A stretch of DNA of 64,000 nt from a virus. Shown piece by piece: positions 31,778-39,429 of the stretch. The number at the start of each line of letters is the position of its first letter. Position 1 is the stretch's first letter. Below the pieces are notes generated by a model, which saw nothing but the letters and a program-made list of their open reading frames with translations, did no database searches and was not told where the DNA came from. The stretch covers positions 124,001 to 188,000 of IMG/VR virus record IMGVR_UViG_3300032242_002041; one strand, given 5' to 3'. A program made the position numbers and the translations under genes.

Positions 31778-32020
31778 TTAAATAATCTGGACCAGAGCTT
31801 GAGCTGGCGGCGGTGTAAAAGTGTTTAACAAGGCAATCCACTCGTCGGCTGCTGCTTCTGTAGTCCAAATTCTAACACCGGCTGAGTGATCTATATTGCG
31901 AGCACCGGTACCATTTGTTGTTCCAGCACTAACGCATTCGTCTAGTTTTTGAGACATAGTGTCAGTTTCTGCGGGAGTAGCGTCGCGACCAAACGATACT
32001 ACTGTAATAATTGTAGACAT
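31778..32020 (-). CDS. Small duplicated protein (copy 1)
   Basis: 80 residues, starts MSTIITVVSFGRDATPAETD, and contains GVRIWTTEAAADEWIALLNTF. Shares the frame and much of the sequence with the protein at 32040, and both are preceded by the same AAAAAGGAATTTATATG leader, so they are a recent tandem duplication. The C-terminal half looks like an alpha-beta fold of unknown type. Ends right before the tmRNA. Confidence 0.75.
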   Translation of the reverse strand: MSTIITVVSFGRDATPAETDTMSQKLDECVSAGTTNGTGARNIDHSAGVRIWTTEAAADEWIALLNTFTPPPAQALVQII

Positions 32021-32039
32021 ATAAATTCCTTTTTAATTT

Positions 32040-32297
32040 TTAAGAACCAACCGTAATCACCATTGCTTGTGCAGGTGGCGGAACGATTGCATTAACCGAT
32101 GTTAGCCACTCGTCGGCTGCTGCTTCTGTAGTCCAAATTCTAATCGTTGGACCAGTTAAAGGCGTAGTACTAGCAGTAGCCCTAGAGCCATTGGTAGTAC
32201 CGGCAGCTATGCAATTGGCCAGTTCATTTTCAATTGCAGTACTTTCTGCTGCAGTCAACACTCGTCCTAAGATGACATAAGTTGTAATTATAGACAT
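32040..32297 (-). CDS. Small duplicated protein (copy 2)
   Basis: 85 residues, starts MSIITTYVILGRVLTAAEST. The shared core is ELANCIAAGTTNGS and IRIWTTEAAADEWLTSVNAI. Compared with copy 1 it has an internal insertion near residue 45 (STTPLTGPT). Function unknown. Confidence 0.75.
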   Translation of the reverse strand: MSIITTYVILGRVLTAAESTAIENELANCIAAGTTNGSRATASTTPLTGPTIRIWTTEAAADEWLTSVNAIVPPPAQAMVITVGS

Positions 32298-32337
32298 ATA
32301 AATTCCTTTTTAATTTTAATGCTTAATACTAAACAAT

Positions 32338-32505
32338 TCAGTTGTATCCTTTAACTGCTTTTCCGTCAATTTTAGGATTACCACGGGCACACACTTCTAA
32401 ATACTTTTCACGGTTGCGCTCTTCGGGTAACGGACCACAACCTAAGCGATCCCACTCTTTGTCAGAATAAAAAAACTGTTTTACAGGTTTGTTGTTTTGC
32501 TCCAT
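32338..32505 (-). CDS. Small charged protein (55 aa)
   Basis: Starts MEQNNKPVKQFFYSDKEWDR and contains LGCGPLPEERNREKYLEVCARGNPK. Two cysteines lie about 20 residues apart. Single frame with no rival, but no clear Shine-Dalgarno. No family recognised. Confidence 0.6.
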   Translation of the reverse strand: MEQNNKPVKQFFYSDKEWDRLGCGPLPEERNREKYLEVCARGNPKIDGKAVKGYN

Positions 32506-32588
32506 ACCCGAGTATTTAGCGTATTATTTGATTTTAATCTTAAAACTTAATTTGAGTACAGGGCCGTAAGCAAAAATATTATTATACA

Positions 32589-32622
32589 GGTTAGTGCTAG
32601 GGGTTGCAACCCCTAGCTAACC
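32589..32622. terminator. Near-perfect inverted repeat, possible terminator
   Basis: GCTAGGGG-TTGCAA-CCCCTAGC is an exact palindrome, extended by GGTTAG / TAACC. It lies 3 bases after the DctP-like stop codon on the minus strand. No long T-run follows, so factor-dependent termination or RNA protection is also possible. Confidence 0.55.
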
Positions 32623-32625
32623 ATT

Positions 32626-33564
32626 TTAACTACGTTTGATTTGATCAACTAATCCAGGAGTGAAATAGTCTTGATACTTGTCATATACCACCTGTGTTGC
32701 CTGAGCAAAACGAGCTTGCTCTTGGGTTGACATTTTAACAACTTCAATGCCATCCGCTATGCAACGGTCTTGCACCAATTTGATATCAGCAACACTTAAA
32801 TCACGCTCGTGACTGGCAGCAACTCGAGCAGCATCGGCTACAACTGTTTGCAATTCTGGGCTTAATGTATTCCAAAAATCTGTGCCAACCAAAATACTAG
32901 TTAAAAACAAACTGTGCTCTGTGTGGTTTACAACCTTGGATACTCGATCTTGACCTAGGGCATAAACACGTGGGTAGGTACTTTCACCAACAGTAACATC
33001 GGCTTGTTCTAAACCTGTGGCTAACTCTTCTAACTCCATTGGCACTACATCGGCGCCAACTGCTTTAAATGTGTCAATAGCAACAGGGCTATGACTTGTG
33101 CGAATTTTCAAACCGCGCAGATCTTCAATCTTGGCAACTGTTTCGTTTCCTGGAATAATGCGGAAGCCGCCTGAGTATGTAAATGCCAGACCTTTAACCT
33201 TCTTGGACTCTTGAAGACTGTCCAATAACTGTTGGCCCACTGCTCCTTCAAATACACGACTAGCATGATCGTGATCAGTGAACAAGAATGGTAAGTCTAA
33301 TGCAAAAAAGTCTTTGTTTACTTTGCCCAGGGTAATGGTGTAGGTTTGACTCATTTCAATTTTACCAGCATCCAATAAATCTAACAATTCGTGTTTGGTC
33401 ACTACGACATTGTTGTTATATTTTTTTGAGTATTCGCCCATGGTCATAACTTCGATATCTAATTGGCCTGGCGCACGAGCATTTACTTCTGCGGCAAATA
33501 CCTTAGCTGCGCGAATGAATAGTTCAATTGGTTCGTGGGCCAATACCCATTTAATATGTTTCAT
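32626..33564 (-). CDS. TRAP transporter DctP-type solute-binding protein without signal peptide
   Basis: 312 residues. KVNKDFFALDLPFLFTDHDHASRVFEG, then LAFTYSGGFRIIPGNETVAKIEDLRGLKIRTSHSPV and ADVTVGESTYPRVYALG follow the DctP order (substrate Arg in GLKIRT). The usual N-terminal secretion signal is absent: the protein starts MKHIKWVLAHEP directly at the first strand. It could be cytoplasmic, bind a metabolite inside the cell, or be exported another way. GGAGA precedes the ATG. A structured leader lies upstream (33570-33700). Confidence 0.75.
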   Translation of the reverse strand: MKHIKWVLAHEPIELFIRAAKVFAAEVNARAPGQLDIEVMTMGEYSKKYNNNVVVTKHELLDLLDAGKIEMSQTYTITLGKVNKDFFALDLPFLFTDHDHASRVFEGAVGQQLLDSLQESKKVKGLAFTYSGGFRIIPGNETVAKIEDLRGLKIRTSHSPVAIDTFKAVGADVVPMELEELATGLEQADVTVGESTYPRVYALGQDRVSKVVNHTEHSLFLTSILVGTDFWNTLSPELQTVVADAARVAASHERDLSVADIKLVQDRCIADGIEVVKMSTQEQARFAQATQVVYDKYQDYFTPGLVDQIKRS

Positions 33565-33569
33565 GTAAT

Positions 33570-33700
33570 CTCCGTTTGATTTTAGAGCTTGCGAAAGATT
33601 TCGCTTACGGGCGGCGTTCCACGTGTAACACAGTGGTAAAAGGGTCGTACCCTAGGCGTCTGCTGAATCCGACGTCAACTGGCTGTTGGCGTTGCTAGTT
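33570..33700 (-). promoter_or_regulatory. Structured leader upstream of the DctP-like gene
   Basis: About 130 bases between the PP-loop gene and the DctP-like gene. Hairpins GCGAAA/TTTCGC, GGGT/ACCC, CCAC/GTGG can form. TTGACG near 33670 could be a -35 but no good -10 follows. The length and structure fit a 5' regulatory leader or riboswitch-like element. No tRNA could be built from it. Confidence 0.4.
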
Positions 33701-33709
33701 TTATTTATA

Positions 33710-34894
33710 TTAAAATTTTGAAAAGTTATTAATTCCGGTATCTTGATAATCTGCAGGTCCTAGGCAATAAAACGGGCTTAAAAATCCTACAAATCCTACA
33801 GGGTTACCTAATTCATGATTAAAAAACTTGTCATCAATATTATCGACTAGTAATTTAAGTCCGGCCTGCCAGGCTCGATATGCGTCAGTTTCTTTAAAAT
33901 TGGTGTAAAACCAAAAATCCATTTCATTATAAAAACTATTGGTAGGTTTGGCTGTTTGAAATGTGGCCGGATCATAGTCGGGATAGATCAACGGTTTAAC
34001 CATCTGTTCGTAGGCTGTCCTATGAGCAATACTATGGTTGGGCCAACGTACTAGATACTGTAAAAATTTATTCTGCGGCAACATAAACCAATTTTTAATA
34101 ATATGGGCTTGTTTATGCACGATCTCCGGCAGGTCAGGAGTCCAGTAAAAATACTCGTTGGTAATGTTATCGTAATCGCCCATGACCGAATTACTATGGT
34201 TGGCCTGTAGATCCATAAAATACACATACCATTTACCATCTCGAATGCACATTTTGGGTTTATCTATTCCGTACAATACACAGATACGCTTGCCACGGTC
34301 AGCATCACGGCGGTGATCAATATAGCCTACATTGTCGTGTTTGAAAGCATGCCCGGGTTGGAAATAATCCTTGCTTTTAAACACCCAGGTTTCGTCTAGC
34401 TCGCCTTTTAACATGTTTTCTGAATAGTCGTGCATGGTAACTTTTACAGCAGGATGATTAACAGTGATCCAGTTCAACAAGGGCTTTGCAGCAAATTCCC
34501 ATTCGCTTAGTGTGTTTTCGCACTTGGTGTTGTAGGGATCATTGTGTACATTCTTTTCACCGGTTTTAGGATAACGGAATACTACTTCGTCAAGATGTAT
34601 GCCATTGTTAAGAAAACTATAGATAGCTGTGGTACTGTCCCCACCGCCCGATGCTTCTACACGTATCCAGTCGTACTGTTCTCTAAGTTGTTGGGCCCGC
34701 AGGCGATACAATTCTTTAATTGATAACTGCGGTTCAATTTCCCAATTAATTTTATCAAACACATCACGATTAAATTGCCACTCAGGAAAATGCCTGGTCT
34801 TGGTAGACTCAATTAACGCTTCTACTTTACCATAGAATGTTTTGTCACCTACGTGATAGTAACCTAATTTGCGATTGTTTTCTAATTTAAACAT
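33710..34894 (-). CDS. PP-loop ATP pyrophosphatase family protein (copy 3)
   Basis: 394 residues. Family cap LGYYHVGDKTFYGKVEALIE (about residues 10-29), then LREQYDWIRVEASGGGDSTT (SGGGDS, about 82-87), GIHLDEVVFRYPKTGEKN, YGIDKPKMCIRDGKWYVYF and EYFYWTPDLPEIVHKQAH. The last two are also in copies 1 and 2 (EYFYWSADLPELV in copy 2). SGGxDS is intact, so likely active. No QueC-type zinc site. Family role unknown; three copies in one phage is unusual. Confidence 0.7.
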   Translation of the reverse strand: MFKLENNRKLGYYHVGDKTFYGKVEALIESTKTRHFPEWQFNRDVFDKINWEIEPQLSIKELYRLRAQQLREQYDWIRVEASGGGDSTTAIYSFLNNGIHLDEVVFRYPKTGEKNVHNDPYNTKCENTLSEWEFAAKPLLNWITVNHPAVKVTMHDYSENMLKGELDETWVFKSKDYFQPGHAFKHDNVGYIDHRRDADRGKRICVLYGIDKPKMCIRDGKWYVYFMDLQANHSNSVMGDYDNITNEYFYWTPDLPEIVHKQAHIIKNWFMLPQNKFLQYLVRWPNHSIAHRTAYEQMVKPLIYPDYDPATFQTAKPTNSFYNEMDFWFYTNFKETDAYRAWQAGLKLLVDNIDDKFFNHELGNPVGFVGFLSPFYCLGPADYQDTGINNFSKF

Positions 34895-34929
34895 ATTTTA
34901 TATTTGGTGGGCTGAGAAGGAAAGATGCT

Positions 34930-35004
34930 TGGTGGGCCTTGCTGGGAACGATCCAGCGACCAAGGTCTTATGAGGACCCTGCTCTACCACTGAGCTAAAG
35001 GCCC
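34930..35004 (-). tRNA. tRNA with anticodon CAT, probably Ile (lysidine type)
   Basis: Acceptor GGGCCTT/AAGGCCC, D-arm GCTC-AGTGGTAGA-GC, anticodon loop CTCATAA giving CAT, T-arm GCTGG-ATCGTTC-CCAGC, CCA encoded. The TTGGTCGCTGG segment after the anticodon stem matches E. coli Ile2 (ileX), so it likely reads AUA after C34 lysidine formation and is not a Met tRNA. Promoter at 35047-35075. Confidence 0.85.
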
Positions 35005-35046
35005 ACAAAACACCCTTGTCTGATTTGCTTTATTTCAGCTTCTTTA

Positions 35047-35075
35047 ATTATACGGAGTTTCTTAGGAAATGTCAA
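35047..35075 (-). promoter_or_regulatory. Consensus sigma70 promoter of the CAT tRNA
   Basis: TTGACA (35070-35075), 17-bp spacer, TATAAT (35047-35052), perfect hexamers, about 42 bases before the tRNA. Confidence 0.92.
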
Positions 35076-35123
35076 CCATTTAGCCCGGTCTCGATCGGTT
35101 TCGTCTGCTTTAACCAGAAAACA

Positions 35124-35495
35124 CTAAGGCTCGTAGTTGTCAAGAAACTGTTGTAAATTACCGTAAAGATTGACCATTACCGCTTCCCGACTACCAAAAA
35201 ATACAATCTTTTTAGGCACACCCTTGACTGCATGAATATAGTAAGGCATTTGCATTTTACGATCTAACTTTAAAATAGTTGTTTGATTAAACAGTAACGG
35301 ATTATCAATAGCGTACGAGTAATGTTCTAGTGCTAGGTCGTCTACAAATACCTGATATCCAAGTCCAGTTAATCTCATGCCACCGTCACGGCGAATATTA
35401 AACCACCAAGCTGGCAAGGCCGACGCCCCACTGATACGTTGCTCGTCAGGTAGTAATGCTATTAATTCTTCTGTAAGTTTCTTTTTATCGCGCAC
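35124..35495 (-). CDS. Conserved phage protein (123 aa)
   Basis: PAWWFNIRRDGGMRLTGLGYQVFVDDL (about residues 27-53) is a pattern I recognise from T4-like marine phages, with a helix after it and IHAVKGVPKKIVFFGSREAVMVNLYG near the end. No function known to me. Two bases after the next gene's stop. The basic N-terminus (MRDKKKLTEEL) fits nucleic-acid contact only weakly. Confidence 0.75.
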   Translation of the reverse strand: MRDKKKLTEELIALLPDEQRISGASALPAWWFNIRRDGGMRLTGLGYQVFVDDLALEHYSYAIDNPLLFNQTTILKLDRKMQMPYYIHAVKGVPKKIVFFGSREAVMVNLYGNLQQFLDNYEP

Positions 35496-35496
35496 A

Positions 35497-35784
35497 TTAA
35501 GGATAAATTTGATCGCCTGACTTTAATAGAACCACCGTAAATTTATCAGTTTTAAATTGCGTGTTGAGTTTACGGGCTAAATTTTTAGCATGTCCGGGAT
35601 TACTAAATGAAACCTTTTTATACTTGGGTCCAGGGTACTGAACCAGTATATTTGAGGTTTTAAGATTGATGGGCTTGGTATCATAGAATACAGCCCATAC
35701 ACCTTCGCTGGCCAATACTTGCTCAGTCTTGTAAGTGGCCTTGTTGGTGTGCTCAATTAACACGTTGGGTTTTGGTCTTGACAT
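35497..35784 (-). CDS. Small unknown protein (95 aa)
   Basis: Starts MSRPKPNVLIEHTNKATYKTEQ; contains NILVQYPGPKYKKVSFSNPGHAKNLARKLN and ends SGDQIYP. Beta-rich with a helix, basic. Preceded by a NATAAATA-type late element (35790-35797). Likely co-transcribed with 35124-35495. Unknown. Confidence 0.65.
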   Translation of the reverse strand: MSRPKPNVLIEHTNKATYKTEQVLASEGVWAVFYDTKPINLKTSNILVQYPGPKYKKVSFSNPGHAKNLARKLNTQFKTDKFTVVLLKSGDQIYP

Positions 35785-35789
35785 AAAGT

Positions 35790-35797
35790 TATTTATG
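35790..35797 (-). promoter_or_regulatory. T4-type late promoter element
   Basis: CATAAATA (NATAAATA form) ending 5 bases before the ATG at 35784. Confidence 0.45.
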
Positions 35798-35833
35798 CCA
35801 AAATATAGGTATATTTAGAATGTTTTACACAGG

Positions 35834-36049
35834 TTAAAACTGTCCGCCACTCATGTGTACTGTAATTACTTCTTCTTCTTTTTGAGAAATTTTAGCTGTT
35901 TGCTCACGTAGATCATGCAGTTCTAACAATAATCTAGTGATATCGGCATGTAGATCTTTGGCATCGGTCATGGTCATAACAAAATCTCTGGCTCCGCGAG
36001 CTTCGTGCCCACGCACACGATCAACAAACTTAGTGAGATGTATGGTCAT
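35834..36049 (-). CDS. Small helical protein (71 aa)
   Basis: Started at ATG 36049 (MTIHLTKFVDRVRGHEARGAR); the frame extends to 36103 but inside the next gene. A long helix TDAKDLHADITRLLLELHDLREQ suggests a coiled-coil segment; ends TVHMSGGQF. Overlaps the upstream gene by 20 bases. Confidence 0.65.
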   Translation of the reverse strand: MTIHLTKFVDRVRGHEARGARDFVMTMTDAKDLHADITRLLLELHDLREQTAKISQKEEEVITVHMSGGQF

Positions 36050-36485
36050 GGGCTTCTTGTTCGGAATAGAATGGACCTTGATATGGATATCGTTGTAGCA
36101 CAATCAGCTTTGGTGCTTGCACTGTGCGCCAGTGGCGACCTTTTTTAACATTATACCAACCTGCGGCAAGCCACGACTTACTTTTATTTGTTTTGGTATA
36201 AACAGGTAACTGTTGCGGAACGTCCCACATGGGATTATATATACGACCGGTGACAGGATAGCCGTGTACATGATTTACAGTTACACTTGGTTTGGCTTTT
36301 TTAACTGGCGTCTCAAACTCAATATTAACTTGCCGAGCAACCATTTTTATAGTTTTAAATTGTGCTATTTGGTTATTGATTTTAACTTGATAACCACCGT
36401 CGCAAGCTTCGATGTTGCCAATTTTTTGGTTGTCTTTTTGCAAGATCCAAAACTGTTTGTCGATTACGGGTTTTGCTATAATCAT
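36030..36485 (-). CDS. Unknown phage protein (151 aa)
   Basis: Started at ATG 36485 (MIIAKPVIDKQFWILQKDNQ), preceded by AAGGAGTT. Beta-rich N-terminus (KIGNIEACDGGYQVKINNQ), then NHVHGYPVTGRIYNPMWDV, which has a His-rich stretch, and LAAGWYNVKKGRHWRTVQAPK. I recognise no domain; it resembles other uncharacterised proteins of marine phages in its terminal APKLIVLQRYPYQGPF. Confidence 0.65.
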   Translation of the reverse strand: MIIAKPVIDKQFWILQKDNQKIGNIEACDGGYQVKINNQIAQFKTIKMVARQVNIEFETPVKKAKPSVTVNHVHGYPVTGRIYNPMWDVPQQLPVYTKTNKSKSWLAAGWYNVKKGRHWRTVQAPKLIVLQRYPYQGPFYSEQEAHDHTSH

Positions 36486-36676
36486 TTGTTTAACTCCTTT
36501 TTTCTGCATTCTTCTTGCACCTTAACTGGTATGTCTGGGTGCCATCCGCCCATTAGTTGGCGGCAATCATACGTTACAACAACTACCTCACCTTTACTAG
36601 TTGGCCAAAAAGCTAACACTAGCACTACAAGTATAATACCAAATGTTGTAGTCGTCCAGAATAGATCCTTAGCCAT
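36482..36676 (-). CDS. Small membrane-anchored protein (64 aa)
   Basis: From ATG 36676 (MAKDLFWTTTTFGIILVVLV) with a GGAGTG ribosome site. Residues about 10-28 form a membrane segment; the outside part has YDCRQLMGGWHPDIPVKVQEECRKK with two cysteines. Overlaps its neighbours by 4 and 8 bases. Could be a lysis or envelope protein; not shown. Confidence 0.65.
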   Translation of the reverse strand: MAKDLFWTTTTFGIILVVLVLAFWPTSKGEVVVVTYDCRQLMGGWHPDIPVKVQEECRKKELNK

Positions 36677-37670
36677 TGAGCACTCCTTTGTAGGTTTCAT
36701 TCATCCAACGACCAAAACTATCTGCCGACTCACTGCACTTGTTCAATTCGTACTTGCCACAAAATTGCATAAAACGCACACCCACTTGCCCAATGTCCTT
36801 GTGACTAATCTGTTCACGAATACATTGATCAACTACAGCCTTAACTTCTTCGGGCTGTGCTGTAAGATCAATTAATGTACGATTACGTTCATAATCGTCT
36901 AGCACACGATGTTCTACACCGTCTGGATCAGTCCAGCGTTGTAACATCATGTTGTTCCATGAGTAGCCTTGTTTCGCACGATCCTCAAACGCCTCCGTAA
37001 GGCCAACCTTGTTCTTAGTGCCCTTAGTGCGGACACCCGGGTAAGCCGAGAACACGTTATCCGACGAATCGCCGCGCATACACTTCTCGAAGAGTAACCA
37101 TTCTGGGTTAGGAATTTGCTTAGGTTCTTTAGTTTTCTTATCGATGACTGCTTTTCCTTTAGCATCAAAGATTCCTTCTATTGTAATTAATTCGTCTGTG
37201 ATACCGTTGTACTGTTTGACATTTTGTGCTACTAATTGAACAAAGTCAGTATCACTGCTGATAATAACGTGTTCGTCTTGGGGGTGTAATGCAATCCAGC
37301 GAGCAATGATATCGTCGCCTTCTGCTGTAGGACATCTAATGACTGAGCAATTAGTCCTTTCAGACAAGTATTTAGTCAAATTATCGTACGTTTCCCAGAA
37401 CATTTTATCTTCTTCTGCTTGCTCTTCGGTTAGAGCCGCACGGGCCACAGCACGGTTATTTTTGTAGGGCTTGTACATGTCCTTGCGCCAACTGCGCCCT
37501 TCTAGAGCAAAGACCACGTGATTTGCTTCGAATCTACGGGCCATTTTGTTGGCTGCCATTAGGGTGATGTGTAGAGCAAATCCAATCTTTTCCCAGGTGT
37601 CGCTGGCACGAAATGCTCCATGCCGGGCTCTAAAGAATAAGTTAGCTGTATCTATAAGGACATATTTCAT
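36669..37670 (-). CDS. 5'-3' exonuclease / RNase H-like flap nuclease (T4 Rnh type)
   Basis: 333 residues. PIN/FEN acidic centres: MKYVLIDTANLFFRARHG (D7), HVVFALEGRSWRKDMYKPYKNNR (helical-arch region), TAEGDDIIARW (EGDD), VIISSDTDFVQL (DTD) and CMRGDSSDNVFSAYPGV (GDxSD plus H3TH-type hairpin). This is the full set of T5/T4 flap-nuclease metal ligands. It removes RNA primers and 5' flaps during phage replication. Promoter at 37677-37705 with no leader space. Confidence 0.85.
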   Translation of the reverse strand: MKYVLIDTANLFFRARHGAFRASDTWEKIGFALHITLMAANKMARRFEANHVVFALEGRSWRKDMYKPYKNNRAVARAALTEEQAEEDKMFWETYDNLTKYLSERTNCSVIRCPTAEGDDIIARWIALHPQDEHVIISSDTDFVQLVAQNVKQYNGITDELITIEGIFDAKGKAVIDKKTKEPKQIPNPEWLLFEKCMRGDSSDNVFSAYPGVRTKGTKNKVGLTEAFEDRAKQGYSWNNMMLQRWTDPDGVEHRVLDDYERNRTLIDLTAQPEEVKAVVDQCIREQISHKDIGQVGVRFMQFCGKYELNKCSESADSFGRWMNETYKGVLNG

Positions 37671-37676
37671 ACTAAC

Positions 37677-37705
37677 AGTATAGCAGAAATCGTGCTAAAG
37701 GTCAA
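37677..37705 (-). promoter_or_regulatory. Sigma70-type promoter, leaderless message predicted
   Basis: TTGACC (37700-37705), 17-bp spacer, TATACT (37677-37682). Only 6 bases separate the -10 box from the ATG at 37670, so transcription should begin at the A of ATG. The TGA of the -35 box is the stop codon of the 37702-38406 gene. Confidence 0.88.
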
Positions 37706-38406
37706 ATGAATTTGTTAGATATAATATAATCGAGCATAAAACGGTGAAAAGCACTATGCCCGTCTCGACCAAAATGCCAAGAACCGGGCATAACTGTGTC
37801 TATACCTCGTGAGCGAATAATAGCATCATAAGTTTGACCAGGGTCGTATGGTCCAATGTAATTGGTGCCCCAGTTGTGTTGGTTTTTTATTTTTGAAAAG
37901 TCGTTGTTGCCATTAAAAAATATATGACGTATATTTTGGTCAGTCAGTTCCTGATGAAAGGCCCAAATTTCGTCATGTGCCTGTTGGGTTTTTTCCTGCC
38001 AATCAACATCGGCAATAAAATGTTTGTATCGTTCTTGTAACCCCACATGAACGTCGTCTAGTCCACTGGCGCCTATTTGGTAAGTTCTACCATCGTAGGT
38101 CCATTCTTCGCGTTCCCAAGTGCTCCATTGTATGATAATTAACAAATCTGGATGATCTCGCCCAGCACCAGCTAGCCATTCACGTGTGGTTCGTATAATA
38201 CGACTATTACTACTGGCACTCTCAGCATCACATCTAAATGCTGATTTTAGAGTCAGACTTAACAATCGCCCCCAACTGACTGCAAGATTTGCTGGGTGTG
38301 GACTACGTCCTAGATAAAACAAACTAGGATCGTCTTCAGCAAATGCATGTGGATTTACTGCTTCTGCGCCGGCGGTATGGCTGTCACCGTTTACGTATAG
38401 TATCAT
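37702..38406 (-). CDS. SGNH-hydrolase-like protein (copy 1 of a tandem pair)
   Basis: 234 residues. Block I MILYVNGDSHTAGAEAVNPH (GDSHT), then SNSRIIRTTREWL (block II region), LIIIQWSTWEREEWTYDG, and a late GSWHFGRDGHSAFHRF with D and H of block V. Paralogue of 38403-39038 (same GDSHxAGAE start and the same WExEEW stretch). The T4-like phage literature calls such proteins hypothetical; a deacetylase/esterase role on surface glycan is inferred. Confidence 0.65.
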   Translation of the reverse strand: MILYVNGDSHTAGAEAVNPHAFAEDDPSLFYLGRSPHPANLAVSWGRLLSLTLKSAFRCDAESASSNSRIIRTTREWLAGAGRDHPDLLIIIQWSTWEREEWTYDGRTYQIGASGLDDVHVGLQERYKHFIADVDWQEKTQQAHDEIWAFHQELTDQNIRHIFFNGNNDFSKIKNQHNWGTNYIGPYDPGQTYDAIIRSRGIDTVMPGSWHFGRDGHSAFHRFMLDYIISNKFI

Positions 38407-39038
38407 AATAATTTGTTTTCCTGAATATACTTATACAACACATCGGCCCATTGAGCTTGTGCTGTTTCTGGATAGTGATTAAGTTTTGTATGGGTGTAGC
38501 CAGCTTTTTTGAGATACCAATAGTAACTTAAATCATTCTCGTATGGACCTAAAAAATTACCATGCCAATCATACTGTTTTCCGGCATGTAAAAATGGCAT
38601 GACTGCATTAAAAAATAAGTGCCTTACATTGTTTTCTTTATAGTGGCAATGAAGTTTGTAAATATGCTCATGTGTTGATTGACTTTTAAATTCTCTTGTT
38701 GCTTGATTCTGATCTATCACCCAAGTTTTATATTTCTGTGCCAAGTCTGGAGGTAAGCTATCGTGCCCTCCGGCATTGACATCATAATAACTGTTGCCTT
38801 TTTGCCACTCTTCTCTTTCCCAGCTGGTCCATCCAATTATTACAAATATGTCTTTTAAATTTGCCTGTGCAATAAAGTTGCTAGCAGTTCTTAAAATTCT
38901 AGGATTACTACCGCCTTGTTTGGCATTGTTAACTAATCTTAGTCCTAAACGACTGGTTAGTAAACGGGGCCAAGCCTGTGCTGGATCGTCTAGTTCAGCG
39001 CCGGCGCTGTGACTGTCACCGTTGACATACAATATCAT
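38403..39038 (-). CDS. SGNH-hydrolase-like protein (copy 2 of a tandem pair)
   Basis: 211 residues. MILYVNGDSHSAGAELDDPA (Ser block), NNAKQGGSNPRILRTASNF (Gly/Asn block), VIIGWTSWEREEWQKGNSYY and HLFFNAVMPFLHAGKQYDWHGNFLGP. The C-terminal D-x-x-H block is replaced by HYPETAQAQWADVLY, so His may be present but Asp is not obvious. ATGA overlap with copy 1. Confidence 0.65.
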   Translation of the reverse strand: MILYVNGDSHSAGAELDDPAQAWPRLLTSRLGLRLVNNAKQGGSNPRILRTASNFIAQANLKDIFVIIGWTSWEREEWQKGNSYYDVNAGGHDSLPPDLAQKYKTWVIDQNQATREFKSQSTHEHIYKLHCHYKENNVRHLFFNAVMPFLHAGKQYDWHGNFLGPYENDLSYYWYLKKAGYTHTKLNHYPETAQAQWADVLYKYIQENKLL

Positions 39039-39421
39039 GATACTTCAGATCTGCCGTCCCCAATGTCGCGAGTTTTAACCACACGATCTCGTTCTGGATT
39101 CATAGCTTCGTATTGTTCGTAGGTTTCTAAAACCACGTTACGACATACAGCAGTAAACCAACGATCTACTATGTCGGCATCACTATCTTTGGGATCCATT
39201 TGATATCCGGCACGAACCAAATTGGCTACAAATTTATCATTCCAATCTAGTTCAAATGCACCGTTTTGCATGTTCTCTGGATCTACTTCCATACTAAGAA
39301 TATTAACATAAGGCTCGCCCTTTTCGGTAGCAATTTCTTTTTCAGTCTTTGCTACTTTTTTTGGCTTGGGTTCGGCCTTGACTTCCGGCGCCTTCTTTTT
39401 GAATCGATCAAATATGCCCAT
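39035..39421 (-). CDS. Conserved phage protein with basic linker (128 aa)
   Basis: Starts MGIFDRFKKKAPEVKAEPKP, a Lys/Pro/Glu-rich disordered segment to about residue 35, then EPYVNILSMEVDPENMQNGAFELDWNDKFVANLVRAGY and DIVDRWFTAVCRNVVLETYEQYE. I recognise this as a recurring protein of T4-like marine phages; no function. Ends DGRSEVS. The start is close to the UDP-glucose dehydrogenase gene's stop. Confidence 0.75.
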   Translation of the reverse strand: MGIFDRFKKKAPEVKAEPKPKKVAKTEKEIATEKGEPYVNILSMEVDPENMQNGAFELDWNDKFVANLVRAGYQMDPKDSDADIVDRWFTAVCRNVVLETYEQYEAMNPERDRVVKTRDIGDGRSEVS

Positions 39422-39429
39422 TGGGTCCT

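Noticed and set aside
32589-32622. Attachment site or inverted repeat of a mobile element.
   Set aside because: Only one copy in the window and it sits right after a stop codon; terminator or RNA stabiliser is likelier.
33570-33700. A tRNA in the gap before the DctP-like gene, suggested by GTGGTAAA resembling a D-loop.
   Set aside because: No matching acceptor, anticodon or T-arm can be drawn on either strand.
36213-36875. A 220-residue plus-strand frame.
   Set aside because: It runs antisense to four minus-strand genes with ribosome sites and overlaps; composition is typical of an AT-rich shadow.
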